From Gammaproteobacteria bacterium (GTDB lineage: Bacteria; Pseudomonadota; Gammaproteobacteria; Pseudomonadales; JADFDG01): a stretch of DNA of 64,000 nucleotides. Position numbers and translations under genes: made by a program. Below, piece after piece: positions 1 to 11,417 of this stretch; position 1 is the first letter of the stretch; every line of letters starts with the position of its first letter. The stretch covers positions 88,986-152,985 of the forward strand of contig JADFDG010000008.1 in NCBI GenBank assembly GCA_018262975.1. The letters run 5' to 3'. The notes beneath the pieces were generated by a model, which searched no databases, was not told where the DNA came from, and saw only the letters and a program-made list of their open reading frames with translations.

Positions 1-638
1 GCCAGCTCGTCGATCACCTCGCCGTCGATCAGCGTGGAATCCATGTCGAACGCCACCAGCCGGCGGTTGCGGCGCCAGGCGTTGTCGCGCTGGAAGGCGA
101 TGTCGACGTTCAGGCGGCTGGCCACGTCGAGGAACTGCCGGCGCATGTCGGCCGAATGGCCAGGTTCGCCGCGCACGGTGAGCTCCACGCAGCCGCGCGC
201 GCTGTCCAGCGCCTGGCCGTCGGCCACCGACTGGCGGCCGGACAGGCGGGCGATGTTCTCCACCGTGAGCCCGTGGCCGGCGATGATGGTGGTGACCTCC
301 GCCAGTTGCTCGGCGGTGATGCGGCGGGCCAGCACGGTGACGATGTAGCGGGCGTGGCCCTCGGTGGCGACCCAGTCCTCGTAGGCGCCGCCCTCAACCG
401 GGCGGAAGCGCACCGACACGCCCATCTCGTGGGCCTGGAAAAGCACGTCCTTGAGCACCACCGACGAATCGACGCCGGCCGGCATTTCCACCAGCACGCC
501 CAGCGACAGCGCGTCGTGGATCACGGCCTGGCCGATGTCGAGGACGTTGACCCGGCTGCGGGCGAGGATGCGCATGAACGCGGCCAGCAGGCCGGGGCGG
601 TCATGACCGGAGACCTGGATGAGCAGGATTTCGCGCAC
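1..638 (-). CDS. serB: Phosphoserine phosphatase SerB, N-terminal part (cut by window edge)
   Basis: SerB is a cytoplasmic HAD-family phosphatase that makes L-serine from phosphoserine, the last step of serine synthesis. Only about 212 residues are inside the window. They cover a regulatory ACT-like region (start VREILLIQVSGHDRPG) and reach the first HAD motif DMDSTLID with its nucleophile Asp; the rest of the catalytic domain lies beyond base 1. I chose the GTG at 636-638 because the homologous sequence begins there and a GGAG lies about 11 bases upstream. The divergent neighbour is smp/ytjB, the same pairing as in Escherichia coli. The call is firm; the start codon is less so. Confidence 0.92.
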   Translation of the reverse strand, partial: MREILLIQVSGHDRPGLLAAFMRILARSRVNVLDIGQAVIHDALSLGVLVEMPAGVDSSVVLKDVLFQAHEMGVSVRFRPVEGGAYEDWVATEGHARYIVTVLARRITAEQLAEVTTIIAGHGLTVENIARLSGRQSVADGQALDSARGCVELTVRGEPGHSADMRRQFLDVASRLNVDIAFQRDNAWRRNRRLVAFDMDSTLIDGEVIDEL

Positions 639-832
639 GGCGACAACGACTCCAGCGGGGGTTGAAAGCGGTGGTCGGAAGCGGCTGCCACTCTACCAGC
701 AAACGCCCGCCCGCTCACCGGTGCCGCGCGGCCGGCGACCCGTCTGCGCCGCGTCTGCTGCCTGCTATACTCGGCGCCATCCCGCGGCCATGTGCCGCCC
801 CGCCCCCGCGCAGCCACGCAAGAACGGACGCC

Positions 833-2137
833 GTGACCTTCAGCGCCAACCCCGCCCGCACCTCGCTGCGCGAACGTCTTCGCCGCATGTCCGGTCCCCG
901 CCGGGCCGTGTTCAACATGCTCGCTACCGCGCTGGCATTGATGGCCGGTGGCGCGGTGCTGGTGTTCTTCCTGGTACGCGCGGTGGTGAACGAGCAGGCC
1001 GGGCACCTTGGCGGGGCACTGGCAGCGGAGTCCGCCGGTCGTGCCGCCGAGTACCTGGTGCACAACGACCTGGTCAGCCTCAACGTGATCACCGGCAGCC
1101 TGTCGAAGCTGCCGGGGGTGGTCGGCGTGACGGTCTACGACCGGCGACGCCAGCCGCTGGCGCAGTCGGGACTGGTGCAGGCCACGCCGGACACCCTGGT
1201 GGCCAGCGCCGACATCCTCACCGAGGAAAATGACCTGCGCGGCACGGTGGAGATCCTCATCGATCCGCACGCCGCGCTGCCGGCGCTCACGCGCTTCGAT
1301 TACACGCTGCTGGGCTGGCTGGGTTTTGCCGCCGTGCTGCTGCTGTTCGTGGCGCGCCTGCAGCGCGACAACCTTGCGCTCGCGGCGGAGGGCGATGCGC
1401 CCGTAGCAGACGCCGGCAGCGCAGCAGGACAGGATGATGCGGCGATCGACGCCGCGGTCGGCGCCACCACCACGGCCGACGGCGAGGGCGACATGCCGGC
1501 CGACGCCAACCCGCTGGCTCGCCTGCCGGACGGTCCGATGCTGCGTATCGACATCGTCAACTACGCCACGCTCGAGCAGCGACTCGCGCCGCGCGTGCTC
1601 GCCGAGCTGGTCGGACTTTACGCCGACATGCTGGCGCGCGCGTGCGCGCTCTACCAGGGCCAGGTAGCGCGCCCGCTCGACCACCAGTGCCTGGTCACCT
1701 TCCCGGCCGCCGGCAGCAGCGACGAAGACGTGCTGTTCCGCGCCATCTGCTGCGCACAACTGTTCTTCGGCGTGGTGCGCGAGACCAACACGCAGCGCAA
1801 GGCCAACGGCAACAAGGTCACCATGCAGTTCACCGCCGCGCTGCACCACGACCCGTCGCTGGCGGTGGACGAACGCGCCATCGTCACCTGGGAAATCTGT
1901 ACGCAGGCCGGCATGGCCGGCCGCCTCACCGTCACCGACACGGTGAGCGACCACGGCTCGCTGGGCGAGCGACTGGAAATCGACGGCGGGCACCGACAGT
2001 TGCTGCAGATCGAGTTGCCGGGCGGCAGCGACGGCGGTGCGCGCCTGCAGGACGTGCTGGCGCTGGGCGTACTGCGCCTGGCCGATCCCTACGAGGAACT
2101 GCTGGCGCGGCAGGTCAGCCGCCTGGTGTCCCCGTAG
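833..2137 (+). CDS. smp: Smp/YtjB-type membrane protein (AhpA family)
   Basis: This is a 434-residue inner-membrane protein whose place next to serB matches smp (ytjB) of enteric bacteria; its biochemical role is not established. There is one membrane helix near the N-terminus (about 23-45), a periplasmic segment of about 120 residues, a second helix (about 160-180), an Ala/Asp-rich linker and a C-terminal domain that looks like a degenerate nucleotide-cyclase fold (my inference). The GTG at 833 is the most likely start because it precedes the basic N-terminal segment; the ATG at 887 is an alternative. The TAG stop belongs to the GTAG foot of the palindromic repeat that follows. A TATACT hexamer at 766-771 could be its -10 element. 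Confidence 0.75.
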   Translation: MTFSANPARTSLRERLRRMSGPRRAVFNMLATALALMAGGAVLVFFLVRAVVNEQAGHLGGALAAESAGRAAEYLVHNDLVSLNVITGSLSKLPGVVGVTVYDRRRQPLAQSGLVQATPDTLVASADILTEENDLRGTVEILIDPHAALPALTRFDYTLLGWLGFAAVLLLFVARLQRDNLALAAEGDAPVADAGSAAGQDDAAIDAAVGATTTADGEGDMPADANPLARLPDGPMLRIDIVNYATLEQRLAPRVLAELVGLYADMLARACALYQGQVARPLDHQCLVTFPAAGSSDEDVLFRAICCAQLFFGVVRETNTQRKANGNKVTMQFTAALHHDPSLAVDERAIVTWEICTQAGMAGRLTVTDTVSDHGSLGERLEIDGGHRQLLQIELPGGSDGGARLQDVLALGVLRLADPYEELLARQVSRLVSP

Positions 2138-2230
2138 CGAGGGGGCCATGCCCCCGACAAAAAAACGCCGCGCAATGCGCGGCGTTTTTGCTTGCGAGGA
2201 AAGCGGTCGGGGGCATGGCCCCCTCGCTAC
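2134..2230. repeat. REPIN-like inverted repeat, copy 1
   Basis: Two perfect 25-base inverted arms (2134-2158 and 2206-2230) each start with a GTAG foot, followed by CGAG and the small hairpin GGGGGC-CAT-GCCCCC. The architecture is that of paired REP sequences (REPINs). The element lies between the convergent genes smp and parC, supplies the smp stop codon, and encloses a separate intrinsic terminator in its spacer. Confidence 0.9.
2159..2190. terminator. Bidirectional Rho-independent terminator inside REPIN copy 1
   Basis: An 8-bp GC stem (2166-2173 pairs with 2177-2184) with an AAT loop is flanked by an A tract (2159-2165) and a T tract (2185-2189). It can therefore end transcripts from both smp (plus) and parC (minus). 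It lies in the spacer between the two REP arms. Confidence 0.85.
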
Positions 2231-2242
2231 AAGGTGGAGCGG

Positions 2243-4477
2243 TCAGCGTTCGATGGCGAGGCGCTCGACTTTCTGGAAGCCGCGCGGCAGCAGCGCGCCA
2301 CGCCGGCCACGTTCGCCACGGTAGTGCTCCAGGTCGCTACCCTTGAGTTTCAGGTAGCGCTTGCCGGATTCCACGATCACCGTGTCGCCCTTCGACACCA
2401 CCACCACCGACACCATCAGCTCCTCGCGCGCGGCGGCGGACTTGGAGGGGATGTCGATGATCTTGTTGCCCTTGCCCTTGGACATTTCCGGCAGGTCCTT
2501 CACCGGGAACACCAGCAGCTTGCCCTCGCTCGACACGGCAACGAGCAGGTCGTTGTCGAGTTCGCGGATCACCACCGGCGGCAACGCCAGTGCGTGTTCC
2601 GGACAATTGAGCACGGCCTTGCCGGCCTTCTTCGGGCTGGCGAGCTCACCCAGCGGCGCCACGAAACCGTAGCCGGCGTCGGACGCCAGCAGCACGCGCG
2701 CGCGATCCTCGCCCATCACCAGGCCGACGAACTGCGCGCCCGACGGCGGATCGAGACGACCGGACAAGGGCTCGCCCTGGCCGCGCGCGCTCGGCAGCGT
2801 GTGCGCCGGCAGCGAATAGCTGCGGCCGGTGGAATCGAGGAAGTACGCGTTCTGGTTCGAGCGACCGAGGGCCTTGGCATAGTACTGGTCGCCGGCCTTG
2901 TAGGAGAGCGCGGCGGCGTCCACGTCGTGGCCCTTGGCGGCGCGCACCCAGCCCTTCTCGGACAGCACCACCGTGACCGGCTCGCTGGGCGTGAGTTCGG
3001 ACTCGTCCATGGCGCGCGCTTCCATGCGCTCGACGATCGGCGAGCGGCGGTCGTCGCCGTACTTCTTCGCGTCGTCCTTCAGCTCGGTCATCACCAGTTT
3101 CTTGAGCAGCGTCATCGAGCCGAGGGTTTCCTGCAGGCCCTTGCGCTCGGTTTCCAGCTCGGCCTGCTCGCCGCGGATCTTGATCTCTTCGAGCTTCGCG
3201 ATCTGGCGCAACTTCAGTTCGAGGATGGCCTCGGCCTGGCGCTCGCTGATGCCGAAACGCTCCTGCAGCTTGTACTTCGGATCATCCTCGGTACGGATGA
3301 TGTGGATGACCTCGTCGATGTTCAGGAACGCGACCAGGTAACCTTCGAGGATGTGCAGGCGGTCCTCCACCTTCTCCAGGCGGTACTGCAGGCGCTTGCG
3401 CACGGTGACCAGGCGGAACTGCAGCCAGTCGGACAGCATGTCCACCAGGCCCATCACCTTCGGTTTGCCGTCCAGGCCGATCACGTTCATGTTGACGCGA
3501 TAGGTGCGCTCGAGGTCGGTGGTGGCGAACAGGTGCGCCATCAGCGGCTCGACTTCCACGCGGTTGCTGCGCGGCACGATCACCAGGCGCGTGGGGTTCT
3601 CGTGGTCGGACTCGTCGCGCAGGTCGGCCACCATCGGCAGCTTCTTCTGCTGCATCTGCTGGGCGATCTGCTCGAGCACCTTGGCGCCCGACACTTGATA
3701 CGGCAGCGCGGTGATGACGATGTCACCGTCTTCCATCGTGTACACGGCGCGGGCGCGGATGGTGCCCTTGCCGGTGATGTAGATCTGGGCGATGTCGTTC
3801 TTCGAGGAAACGATCTCGGCTTCGGTGGGGAAGTCCGGGCCCTGGATGTGCTCCATCAGGTCGGTGACCGAACAGCCCGGGTCCTTGAGCAGCTGGATGC
3901 AGGCGCTGGCCACCTCGCGCAAGTTGTGCGGGAGGATGTCGGTGCTCATGCCGACGGCGATGCCGGTGGTGCCGTTGAGCAGCACGTTGGGCAGGCGCGC
4001 CGGGAGGATCTTCGGTTCCTCCAGCGTGCCGTCGAAGTTCGGCTGCCACGTCACCGTGCCCTGGCCGAGCTCGGTCAGCAGCACTTCCGAGTACTTCGCC
4101 AGGCGCGACTCGGTGTAGCGCATGGCGGCGAAGGATTTCGGGTCGTCCGGCGAGCCCCAGTTGCCCTGGCCGTCCACCAGCGGGTAGCGGTAGCTGAACG
4201 GCTGCGCCATCAGCACCATCGCCTCGTAGCAGGCGGAGTCGCCGTGCGGGTGGAACTTGCCGAGCACGTCACCGACGGTGCGCGCGGACTTCTTGTGCTT
4301 GGCAGTGGCGTTGAGGCCCAGCTCGCTCATCGCGTAGACGATGCGGCGCTGCACGGGCTTGAGGCCGTCGCCGATGTGCGGGAGCGCGCGGTCGAGGATC
4401 ACGTACATCGAGTAGTCGAGGTACGCCTTCTCGGTGAATTCGCGCAGCGGCAGTGTTTCGAGGTTATCGGTGGTCAT
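2243..4477 (-). CDS. parC: DNA topoisomerase IV subunit A (ParC)
   Basis: ParC is the strand-breaking subunit of topoisomerase IV, which unlinks daughter chromosomes; it acts in the cytoplasm as ParC2ParE2. The 744 residues match the family length. The catalytic Tyr is Y121 in AAMRYTE, and the winged-helix region [15 protein letters not shown] carries Ser81 and Glu85, the residues found in quinolone-sensitive enzymes. The C-terminal beta-pinwheel domain follows after about residue 490. The gene starts 2 bases after the parE stop, so the two subunits are co-transcribed, which is tighter than in E. coli where they are separated. Its end faces smp across REPIN copy 1. Confidence 0.98.
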   Translation of the reverse strand: MTTDNLETLPLREFTEKAYLDYSMYVILDRALPHIGDGLKPVQRRIVYAMSELGLNATAKHKKSARTVGDVLGKFHPHGDSACYEAMVLMAQPFSYRYPLVDGQGNWGSPDDPKSFAAMRYTESRLAKYSEVLLTELGQGTVTWQPNFDGTLEEPKILPARLPNVLLNGTTGIAVGMSTDILPHNLREVASACIQLLKDPGCSVTDLMEHIQGPDFPTEAEIVSSKNDIAQIYITGKGTIRARAVYTMEDGDIVITALPYQVSGAKVLEQIAQQMQQKKLPMVADLRDESDHENPTRLVIVPRSNRVEVEPLMAHLFATTDLERTYRVNMNVIGLDGKPKVMGLVDMLSDWLQFRLVTVRKRLQYRLEKVEDRLHILEGYLVAFLNIDEVIHIIRTEDDPKYKLQERFGISERQAEAILELKLRQIAKLEEIKIRGEQAELETERKGLQETLGSMTLLKKLVMTELKDDAKKYGDDRRSPIVERMEARAMDESELTPSEPVTVVLSEKGWVRAAKGHDVDAAALSYKAGDQYYAKALGRSNQNAYFLDSTGRSYSLPAHTLPSARGQGEPLSGRLDPPSGAQFVGLVMGEDRARVLLASDAGYGFVAPLGELASPKKAGKAVLNCPEHALALPPVVIRELDNDLLVAVSSEGKLLVFPVKDLPEMSKGKGNKIIDIPSKSAAAREELMVSVVVVSKGDTVIVESGKRYLKLKGSDLEHYRGERGRRGALLPRGFQKVERLAIER

Positions 4478-4479
4478 GG

Positions 4480-6390
4480 TCAGACACCCACTTCGGCAAG
4501 GTTGCCCTTGGTTTCCAGCCAGTCCTTGCGGTCATTGGCGCGTTTCTTCGACAGCAGCATGTCCATGATGGCATCGGTCTCGGCGTCACCGCCTTCACTG
4601 ACGGCCAGCCGCACCAAGCGGCGCGTATCCGGCGCCATGGTGGTCTCGCGCAACTGCAGCGGGTTCATCTCGCCCAGACCCTTGAAGCGCATGACGCTGG
4701 GCTTGGCACGTTTCTTCTCGGCGGCGATGCGGTCGAGGATGCCCTTCTTTTCGTCCTCGTCCAGCGCGTAGTACACCTCCTGTCCCACGTCGATGCGGAA
4801 CAGCGGCGGCATGGCGACGAACACGTGGCCGGCTTCCACCAACGCGCGGAAGTGCTTGAGGAACAGCGCGCACAGCAGGGTGGCGATGTGCAGGCCGTCG
4901 GAGTCCGCGTCGGCAAGAATGCAGATCTTGCCGTAGCGCAGGCCGGACAGGTCCGGTGAACCCGGCTCCAGGCCGATGGCCACGGCGATGTCGTGCACTT
5001 CCTGCGAGCCGAGCACCTCGTTGCCGTCCACTTCCCAGGTGTTCAGGATCTTGCCGCGCAGCGGCATGATCGCCTGGAACTCGCGGTCGCGCGCCTGCTT
5101 GGCGGAACCGCCGGCGGAGTCGCCTTCCACGAGGAACAGCTCGGTGCGCGTGATGTCCTGGCCGACGCAGTCGGCGAGCTTGCCGGGCAGCGCCGGGCCC
5201 TGGGTGATCTTCTTGCGCTCGACCTTCTTGGCGGCGCGCAGGCGCGATCCGGCGTTGCTGATCGCCATCTCGGCGATCTTCTCGGCCTCGTCGGTGTGCT
5301 GGTTGAGCCACAGCGAGAAGCTGTCCTTCACCACGCCGGCCACGAACGCCGCGGCCTGGCGCGACGACAGGCGCTCCTTGGTCTGGCCGGCGAACTGCGG
5401 GTCCTGCATCTTCAGCGACAGCACGTGCGCGCAGCGGTCCCAGATATCCTCGGGCGCCAGCTTCACGCCGCGCGGCAGCAGGTTGCGGAACTCGCAGAAC
5501 TCGCGCAGCGCTTCCAGCAGGCCGGTGCGCAGGCCGTTGGTGTGGGTGCCGCCCTGCGCAGTAGGAATTAGGTTGACGTAACTCTCGCCGATCACCTCGC
5601 CACCTTCCGGCAGCCAGATCACCGCCCAGTCCACCGCCTCGGTCTCGGCGGCGAAGGTGCCGATGAAGGGCTCGGCAGGCAACAGCACCTCGCCGCGCGT
5701 GCTCTCCATCAGGTAGTCGCGCAGGCCGTCCTCGTAGTGCCACTCGTCCGTCTCGCCCGCTCCCGAATTGCCGGCGATGTTCTTCAGCACCACGCGCAGG
5801 CCCGGGCACAGCACGGCCTTGGCCTTGAGCACGTGCTTGAGCTTCGACACCGAGATGTTCGGCGAATCGAAGTATTTCGCGTCCGGGATGAAGCGCACGC
5901 TGGTGCCGGACTCGCGCTTGCCGGCGGTACCGATAATCTTCAGCTCGCTGGACTTGTCGCCGTTGCGGAACTCCATCTGGTACACGTTGCCGCCGCGCTT
6001 GATGGTGACCACCACGTGCTTCGACAGCGCGTTCACCACCGACACACCCACGCCGTGCAGGCCGCCGGAGAACTGGTAGTTCTTGCCGGAGAACTTGCCG
6101 CCCGCGTGCAGCTTGGTGAGGATCAGCTCGACGCCGCTCACCTTTTCCTCGGGGTGGATGTCCACGGGCATGCCGCGGCCGTCGTCCACCACCTCGATGT
6201 AGCCGTCCGTGTGGAGGATGACCTCGACGTTCTTCGCGTGGCCGGCCAGCGCCTCGTCCACGGAGTTGTCGATGACTTCCTGGGCAAGGTGGTTGGGGCG
6301 GGTGGTGTCGGTGTACATCCCCGGGCGGCGGCGCACGGGGTCGAGGCCGGAGAGGACCTCGATGGAGTCGGCGTTGTACTGGTTGGACAT
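4480..6390 (-). CDS. parE: DNA topoisomerase IV subunit B (ParE)
   Basis: ParE is the ATPase subunit of topoisomerase IV. The 636-residue protein has the GHKL ATPase start ([17 protein letters not shown], then [12 protein letters not shown] with the metal-binding Asn and [14 protein letters not shown]), the transducer domain and the TOPRIM domain ([17 protein letters not shown], then ILADADSDG). The ATG at 6388-6390 is chosen because the homologous sequence [13 protein letters not shown] begins there and AGGA lies about 10 bases upstream; the frame continues upstream without family sequence. parC follows after 2 bases. The upstream gap to yqiA (about 146 bases) contains a GC-rich hairpin. Confidence 0.98.
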   Translation of the reverse strand: MSNQYNADSIEVLSGLDPVRRRPGMYTDTTRPNHLAQEVIDNSVDEALAGHAKNVEVILHTDGYIEVVDDGRGMPVDIHPEEKVSGVELILTKLHAGGKFSGKNYQFSGGLHGVGVSVVNALSKHVVVTIKRGGNVYQMEFRNGDKSSELKIIGTAGKRESGTSVRFIPDAKYFDSPNISVSKLKHVLKAKAVLCPGLRVVLKNIAGNSGAGETDEWHYEDGLRDYLMESTRGEVLLPAEPFIGTFAAETEAVDWAVIWLPEGGEVIGESYVNLIPTAQGGTHTNGLRTGLLEALREFCEFRNLLPRGVKLAPEDIWDRCAHVLSLKMQDPQFAGQTKERLSSRQAAAFVAGVVKDSFSLWLNQHTDEAEKIAEMAISNAGSRLRAAKKVERKKITQGPALPGKLADCVGQDITRTELFLVEGDSAGGSAKQARDREFQAIMPLRGKILNTWEVDGNEVLGSQEVHDIAVAIGLEPGSPDLSGLRYGKICILADADSDGLHIATLLCALFLKHFRALVEAGHVFVAMPPLFRIDVGQEVYYALDEDEKKGILDRIAAEKKRAKPSVMRFKGLGEMNPLQLRETTMAPDTRRLVRLAVSEGGDAETDAIMDMLLSKKRANDRKDWLETKGNLAEVGV

Positions 6391-6444
6391 GGCATTCCTG
6401 CAATGACGGCCGCGCCGGGCCAAAAGCGTGCGGCCGGCTGGCTC

Positions 6445-6500
6445 GGGGGACGGGTCCACCCTCCGCTCGCTCGCGCTCGGGAGGTGGACGCCGGTCCCCC
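6445..6500. repeat. GC-rich imperfect palindrome between yqiA and parE
   Basis: GGGGGAC...TCCACC on the left pairs with GGTGGA...GTCCCCC on the right around a CTCGCTCGCG-type loop, giving a stem of about 20 bp with a small internal mismatch. It lacks a T tract, so it is not a standard intrinsic terminator, and it differs from the GTAG-type REPs elsewhere in the window. It could attenuate yqiA read-through, stabilise the parE mRNA, or be a second REP class. Confidence 0.6.
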
Positions 6501-6536
6501 GGCCGCGCCGGCGGACGGGGGGGCGCCGCGCGGTCG

Positions 6537-7130
6537 TCAGGGTGACGGGGTCAGACCGGCGAAACGATAGAGGAGCGGGAAGCAATCTTCAAAGTGTTCG
6601 AAGGCATGGTTGCCGCCGAGGAGCTTCAGGACCGAGCAGTCGGCGTATTTTTCGGCGGCCTGGCGCCAGTCGAGGGTCTCGTCGGCGGTTTGCAGCAGTA
6701 CCAGCAGGTCCTGCGGGCGCGACGGGCGGGCCACGTCCATGGCGCGCAGGGCCTCCACGTCGCGCTCGCCGAGTATGTACTGTTCGCCGGTGTAGGGGTT
6801 GGTAACCGGACCCAGGAAGCCGCGCAGCAGTTCGAAGGGGCGCACGGCGGGGTTCACCAGCACGGCCTTGAGGCGGCGGCGCTCGGCAAGGATGGTGGCG
6901 TAGAAGCCGCCCATGGAACTGCCCACCAGCACCGGCGCGGGGCACCCCTGGGCGGCCAGCGCATCAAGGGCCGCCTCCAGGGTGGCCAGCGCGGCGGCCG
7001 GGTCGAAGCCCAGCCCCGGGGCGACGAAGCGCACTGACGGGTGGCGGTCGGCCAGGTCGGCGGCCAGTTGCCGGGCCTTGGCCGACTGCGGCGAACTCTG
7101 GAAGCCGTGGATGTAAACGAGGGTCTGCAT
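6537..7130 (-). CDS. yqiA: YqiA-type esterase (alpha/beta hydrolase)
   Basis: This 197-residue cytoplasmic alpha/beta hydrolase belongs to the YqiA family; E. coli YqiA has esterase activity, but its physiological substrate is unknown. The start region TLVYIHGFQSSPQSAKA, the nucleophile elbow GSSMGG, an acidic residue in QTADETLDW and the final His in GGNHAFEHF complete a Ser-Asp-His triad. The start at 7130 aligns with the family; an in-frame ATG at 7139 is possible but lies one base inside REPIN copy 2, and neither has a clear Shine-Dalgarno. The gene sits between cpdA and parE as in E. coli. Confidence 0.9.
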   Translation of the reverse strand: MQTLVYIHGFQSSPQSAKARQLAADLADRHPSVRFVAPGLGFDPAAALATLEAALDALAAQGCPAPVLVGSSMGGFYATILAERRRLKAVLVNPAVRPFELLRGFLGPVTNPYTGEQYILGERDVEALRAMDVARPSRPQDLLVLLQTADETLDWRQAAEKYADCSVLKLLGGNHAFEHFEDCFPLLYRFAGLTPSP

Positions 7131-7140
7131 GCGGGCCATT

Positions 7141-7210
7141 GTAGCGAGGGGGCCATGCCCCCGACCGTTTTGCGGCGGAAATCGGGTCGGGGGCATGGCC
7201 CCCTCGCTAC
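7141..7210. repeat. REPIN-like inverted repeat, copy 2
   Basis: Perfect inverted arms at 7141-7165 and 7186-7210, each with a GTAG foot and the GGGGGC-CAT-GCCCCC hairpin, are separated by a 20-base spacer. The element fills the gap between the cpdA stop and the yqiA start and ends 10 bases from the chosen yqiA start. Confidence 0.9.
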
Positions 7211-7222
7211 GGGGCGGAGGGG

Positions 7223-8029
7223 TCAGTAGCCCTTCACGGAAAAATCGACTTCGAAGCGAATGCCCTGCACGCGCGACACGCCGGTATCGATGCGGCCATC
7301 AGCGTGCAGGTCGAACCAGCGATAACCCGGCGCCGCATCGTCGATGGCGAAATCCTCGGACTGCGGCTTGAACTGCACGCAGGTGGACGGCACCGCGTAG
7401 AGGTTCACATTGTTGCGCTCGCCGTCGTATTCCTGGTGCACGTGGCCCCAGACCACGGCGCGCACGTGGTCGTAGCGGTCGAGGATGTCGAAGAATCGGT
7501 CGGCGGAACTCACCACCTGGGTATCCAGCCACTTGCAGCCCAGCGGGATCGGGTGGTGGTGCAGGCAGACCATCACGTGGCGACCACGCGCCGCGTCCAG
7601 CGACTGCTCGAGGAACGCGAGGTCGCCCTCGTCGAGTTCGCCCGGCACTTCATACGGGATGGTCGAATCGAGCATGACGATCGACCAGTTGCCGATCTCC
7701 ACCACGCACGGACTGAGCTTCTCGGGCGAACCCAGCGACTCGCGCATCGGCGCGGTCACGTCGTGGTTGCCTTCCAGCCAGTAGCAGGGCACCGGGAAGC
7801 GTTCGAGTTTGGCGAGCAAACGCCGATAACTGGCGACCGATGCGTCCTGCGAAAGGTCGCCGGTGGCCAGCAACAAATCCATGGCCGGCTGCTCTTTCTC
7901 GATGAGATCAAGCACGCGGTTGAGGCTGTCGTCCGTGTTCAAGCCCAGCAACTTGCCGTCGGTGCTCGCGAACAGGTGGCTGTCGGAGAACTGGACGACA
8001 CGCAGGGGCCGGTTGGCGTCACGTGCCAA
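7223..8029 (-). CDS. cpdA: 3',5'-cyclic AMP phosphodiesterase (CpdA)
   Basis: CpdA is a cytoplasmic class III cyclic nucleotide phosphodiesterase that hydrolyses cAMP to AMP and so tunes Crp signalling. The metallophosphoesterase ligand motifs are all visible in order: FSDSHLF, GDLSQD, GNHD, HHHP and GHVHQ. The length is 268 residues. No ATG is available in frame before the conserved region, and a stop codon lies 12 codons upstream, so the TTG at 8029 (AGGG about 10 bases upstream) is the best start; this is unusual. The order nudF-yqiB-cpdA-yqiA-parE is the same as in E. coli. Confidence 0.92.
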   Translation of the reverse strand: MARDANRPLRVVQFSDSHLFASTDGKLLGLNTDDSLNRVLDLIEKEQPAMDLLLATGDLSQDASVASYRRLLAKLERFPVPCYWLEGNHDVTAPMRESLGSPEKLSPCVVEIGNWSIVMLDSTIPYEVPGELDEGDLAFLEQSLDAARGRHVMVCLHHHPIPLGCKWLDTQVVSSADRFFDILDRYDHVRAVVWGHVHQEYDGERNNVNLYAVPSTCVQFKPQSEDFAIDDAAPGYRWFDLHADGRIDTGVSRVQGIRFEVDFSVKGY

Positions 8030-8163
8030 GTTGTATATCCCTGAGTCTGTAACTCGTTGATCTTATAACCGAAGAGCCCGAGGCATTTCCAGTGCGGCAC
8101 GCCCCGGAACGGGTGGCGGTGTGAACCAGTTCCGCCCCGCGGGGGCGCGGCAAACACATGCCC

Positions 8164-8655
8164 CTACGCCGTGCAGGCGATCGGGTCACGAGCCTGCCCC
8201 CAGCGCAGGCAGTGGGCCAGCCACTCGCCGAGCAGGCGGTTCACCTGCAGTTTTTCGTCCGGCTGCAGCATGTCGGGGTTCGGGTAGGGGTAACGGGCCT
8301 GCAGGCGGCGGCGATGGAACTCGGTGACCTCGGCCACCCGCGCATCGTGGCTCAGGCGCACGGTGGCGCACATGGGTGCCACCCAGCCGTCGGTGGCATG
8401 GGTCTCGGTGAGCTCGAACAGGGTGGTGAACGGCCCGCGCTCACGCACCACGAAGCGCACCTCGGCCAGTTGACCACCGGGCCCGCTGACGCCGAAGGCC
8501 ACGTCACCTCCATCACGCAGCGCAGGAGCCAGGCGCATCAGCAACGCATAGTTGTGCTCGAAGGCGGCCAGCAGGTCGCGCAGCACGGCGGCGCGCGGCG
8601 AGTCCGACTGAGGCACCACGCGGTTGGCGATGCGGTGGCGATGGCGGCGGTTCAT
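8164..8655 (-). CDS. yqiB: YqiB-family protein (DUF1249)
   Basis: A 163-residue soluble protein of unknown function. Family-typical blocks are visible: FEHNYALLMRLAP near the N-terminus, a central VRLSHDARVAEVTEF and the C-terminal YPYPNPDMLQPDEKLQVN followed by LGEWLAHCL. Its start codon overlaps the nudF stop as ATGA, so translation is probably coupled. Position between nudF and cpdA is conserved in gammaproteobacteria, but no role is established. About 134 non-coding bases separate it from cpdA; I see no clear element there. Confidence 0.88.
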   Translation of the reverse strand: MNRRHRHRIANRVVPQSDSPRAAVLRDLLAAFEHNYALLMRLAPALRDGGDVAFGVSGPGGQLAEVRFVVRERGPFTTLFELTETHATDGWVAPMCATVRLSHDARVAEVTEFHRRRLQARYPYPNPDMLQPDEKLQVNRLLGEWLAHCLRWGQARDPIACTA

Positions 8656-9284
8656 GCGCCGGCACCGGCCGCGGCCGCCAGCGCGGGCAGGCGGTCGCGG
8701 TTGAGCAACAGCCATTGCAGGGCGATGAGGGTGGCGGCATTGCTGACCCGGCCCTGCTCGAGCATGGCGCGCGCCGCGGCCAGCGGGACGAGGTGCACGC
8801 GGATGTCCTCGTGCTCGTCGGGCAGGCCGTGGATGCCGCCGAGACCTTCGCTGTCGACCAGGCCGAGGAACAGGTGCACGAACTCGTCGGAGCCACCCGG
8901 GCTGGGCATGTAGGAGGCAATCGGCAGCAGCGCCACGATCTCGCAGCCGGCCTCCTCGACCGCCTCGCGGCGAGCCACCTCGGCAGGCGATTCATCCTTG
9001 TCGATGAGGCCGGCCACCAGCTCCAGCAGCCAAGGGTTGGCCAGCTTGCCGATCGCCGGGGCGCGGAACTGCTCGATCATCACCACCACGTCGCGCGCCG
9101 GATCGAACAGCAGCACCACCGAGGCCTCGTGGCGCACGAACACCTCGCGGTTGAACGTCTCCGTCCAGCCACCGGCGAACAGCCGGTGGCGGACGCGGTA
9201 ACGCTCGAGGCGGAAGAAGCCGCGATAGAGCGGCTCGCGTTCGACGAGCTCGCAATCGGCGGTGGTGAATTGCTGGTCGATCAT
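8652..9284 (-). CDS. nudF: ADP-ribose pyrophosphatase NudF (Nudix hydrolase)
   Basis: NudF hydrolyses ADP-ribose (and related sugar nucleotides) to AMP and ribose 5-phosphate. The 210-residue protein carries a full Nudix box: GLIDKDESPAEVARREAVEE followed by AGCE, with the REAVEE glutamates that bind metal. The ATG at 9284 is preferred over the directly adjacent TTG at 9287. It is the first gene of the minus-strand nudF-yqiB-cpdA-yqiA-parE-parC run. In E. coli tolC is its divergent neighbour; here thiC and a REPIN are inserted between nudF and tolC. Confidence 0.95.
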   Translation of the reverse strand: MIDQQFTTADCELVEREPLYRGFFRLERYRVRHRLFAGGWTETFNREVFVRHEASVVLLFDPARDVVVMIEQFRAPAIGKLANPWLLELVAGLIDKDESPAEVARREAVEEAGCEIVALLPIASYMPSPGGSDEFVHLFLGLVDSEGLGGIHGLPDEHEDIRVHLVPLAAARAMLEQGRVSNAATLIALQWLLLNRDRLPALAAAAGAGA

Positions 9285-9296
9285 CAAAAAACCCGC

Positions 9297-11252
<1,956 letters not shown>

Positions 11253-11417
11253 CTATATGCCGCGGGTACCGGAGCCGCAATTTTACGGCCCTGGCCCAAT
11301 AAATAACCCATTGAGACAGCGGGACTATTGTCCGATCATCACCGTGACTGATCGTGACCGCCGGGCCACCACGGGCTGCCTGCGCGCTTGCCCGCACCAA
11401 AGACAGGGGTTCCACCG

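Noticed and set aside
521-2149. A long minus-strand frame opposite smp
   Set aside because: Composition (His, Arg, Gln-rich) is that of a shadow frame, and it conflicts with both serB and smp.
2134-2230. ATG codons in REP loops as starts of small peptides
   Set aside because: The ATG is a forced result of the CCATG loop and recurs in every copy; the short frames share only repeat-derived residues and lack ribosome sites.
2192-4771. An 860-codon open frame antisense to parC and parE
   Set aside because: Low-complexity shadow of parC with no homology; the reverse strand holds intact topoisomerase domains.
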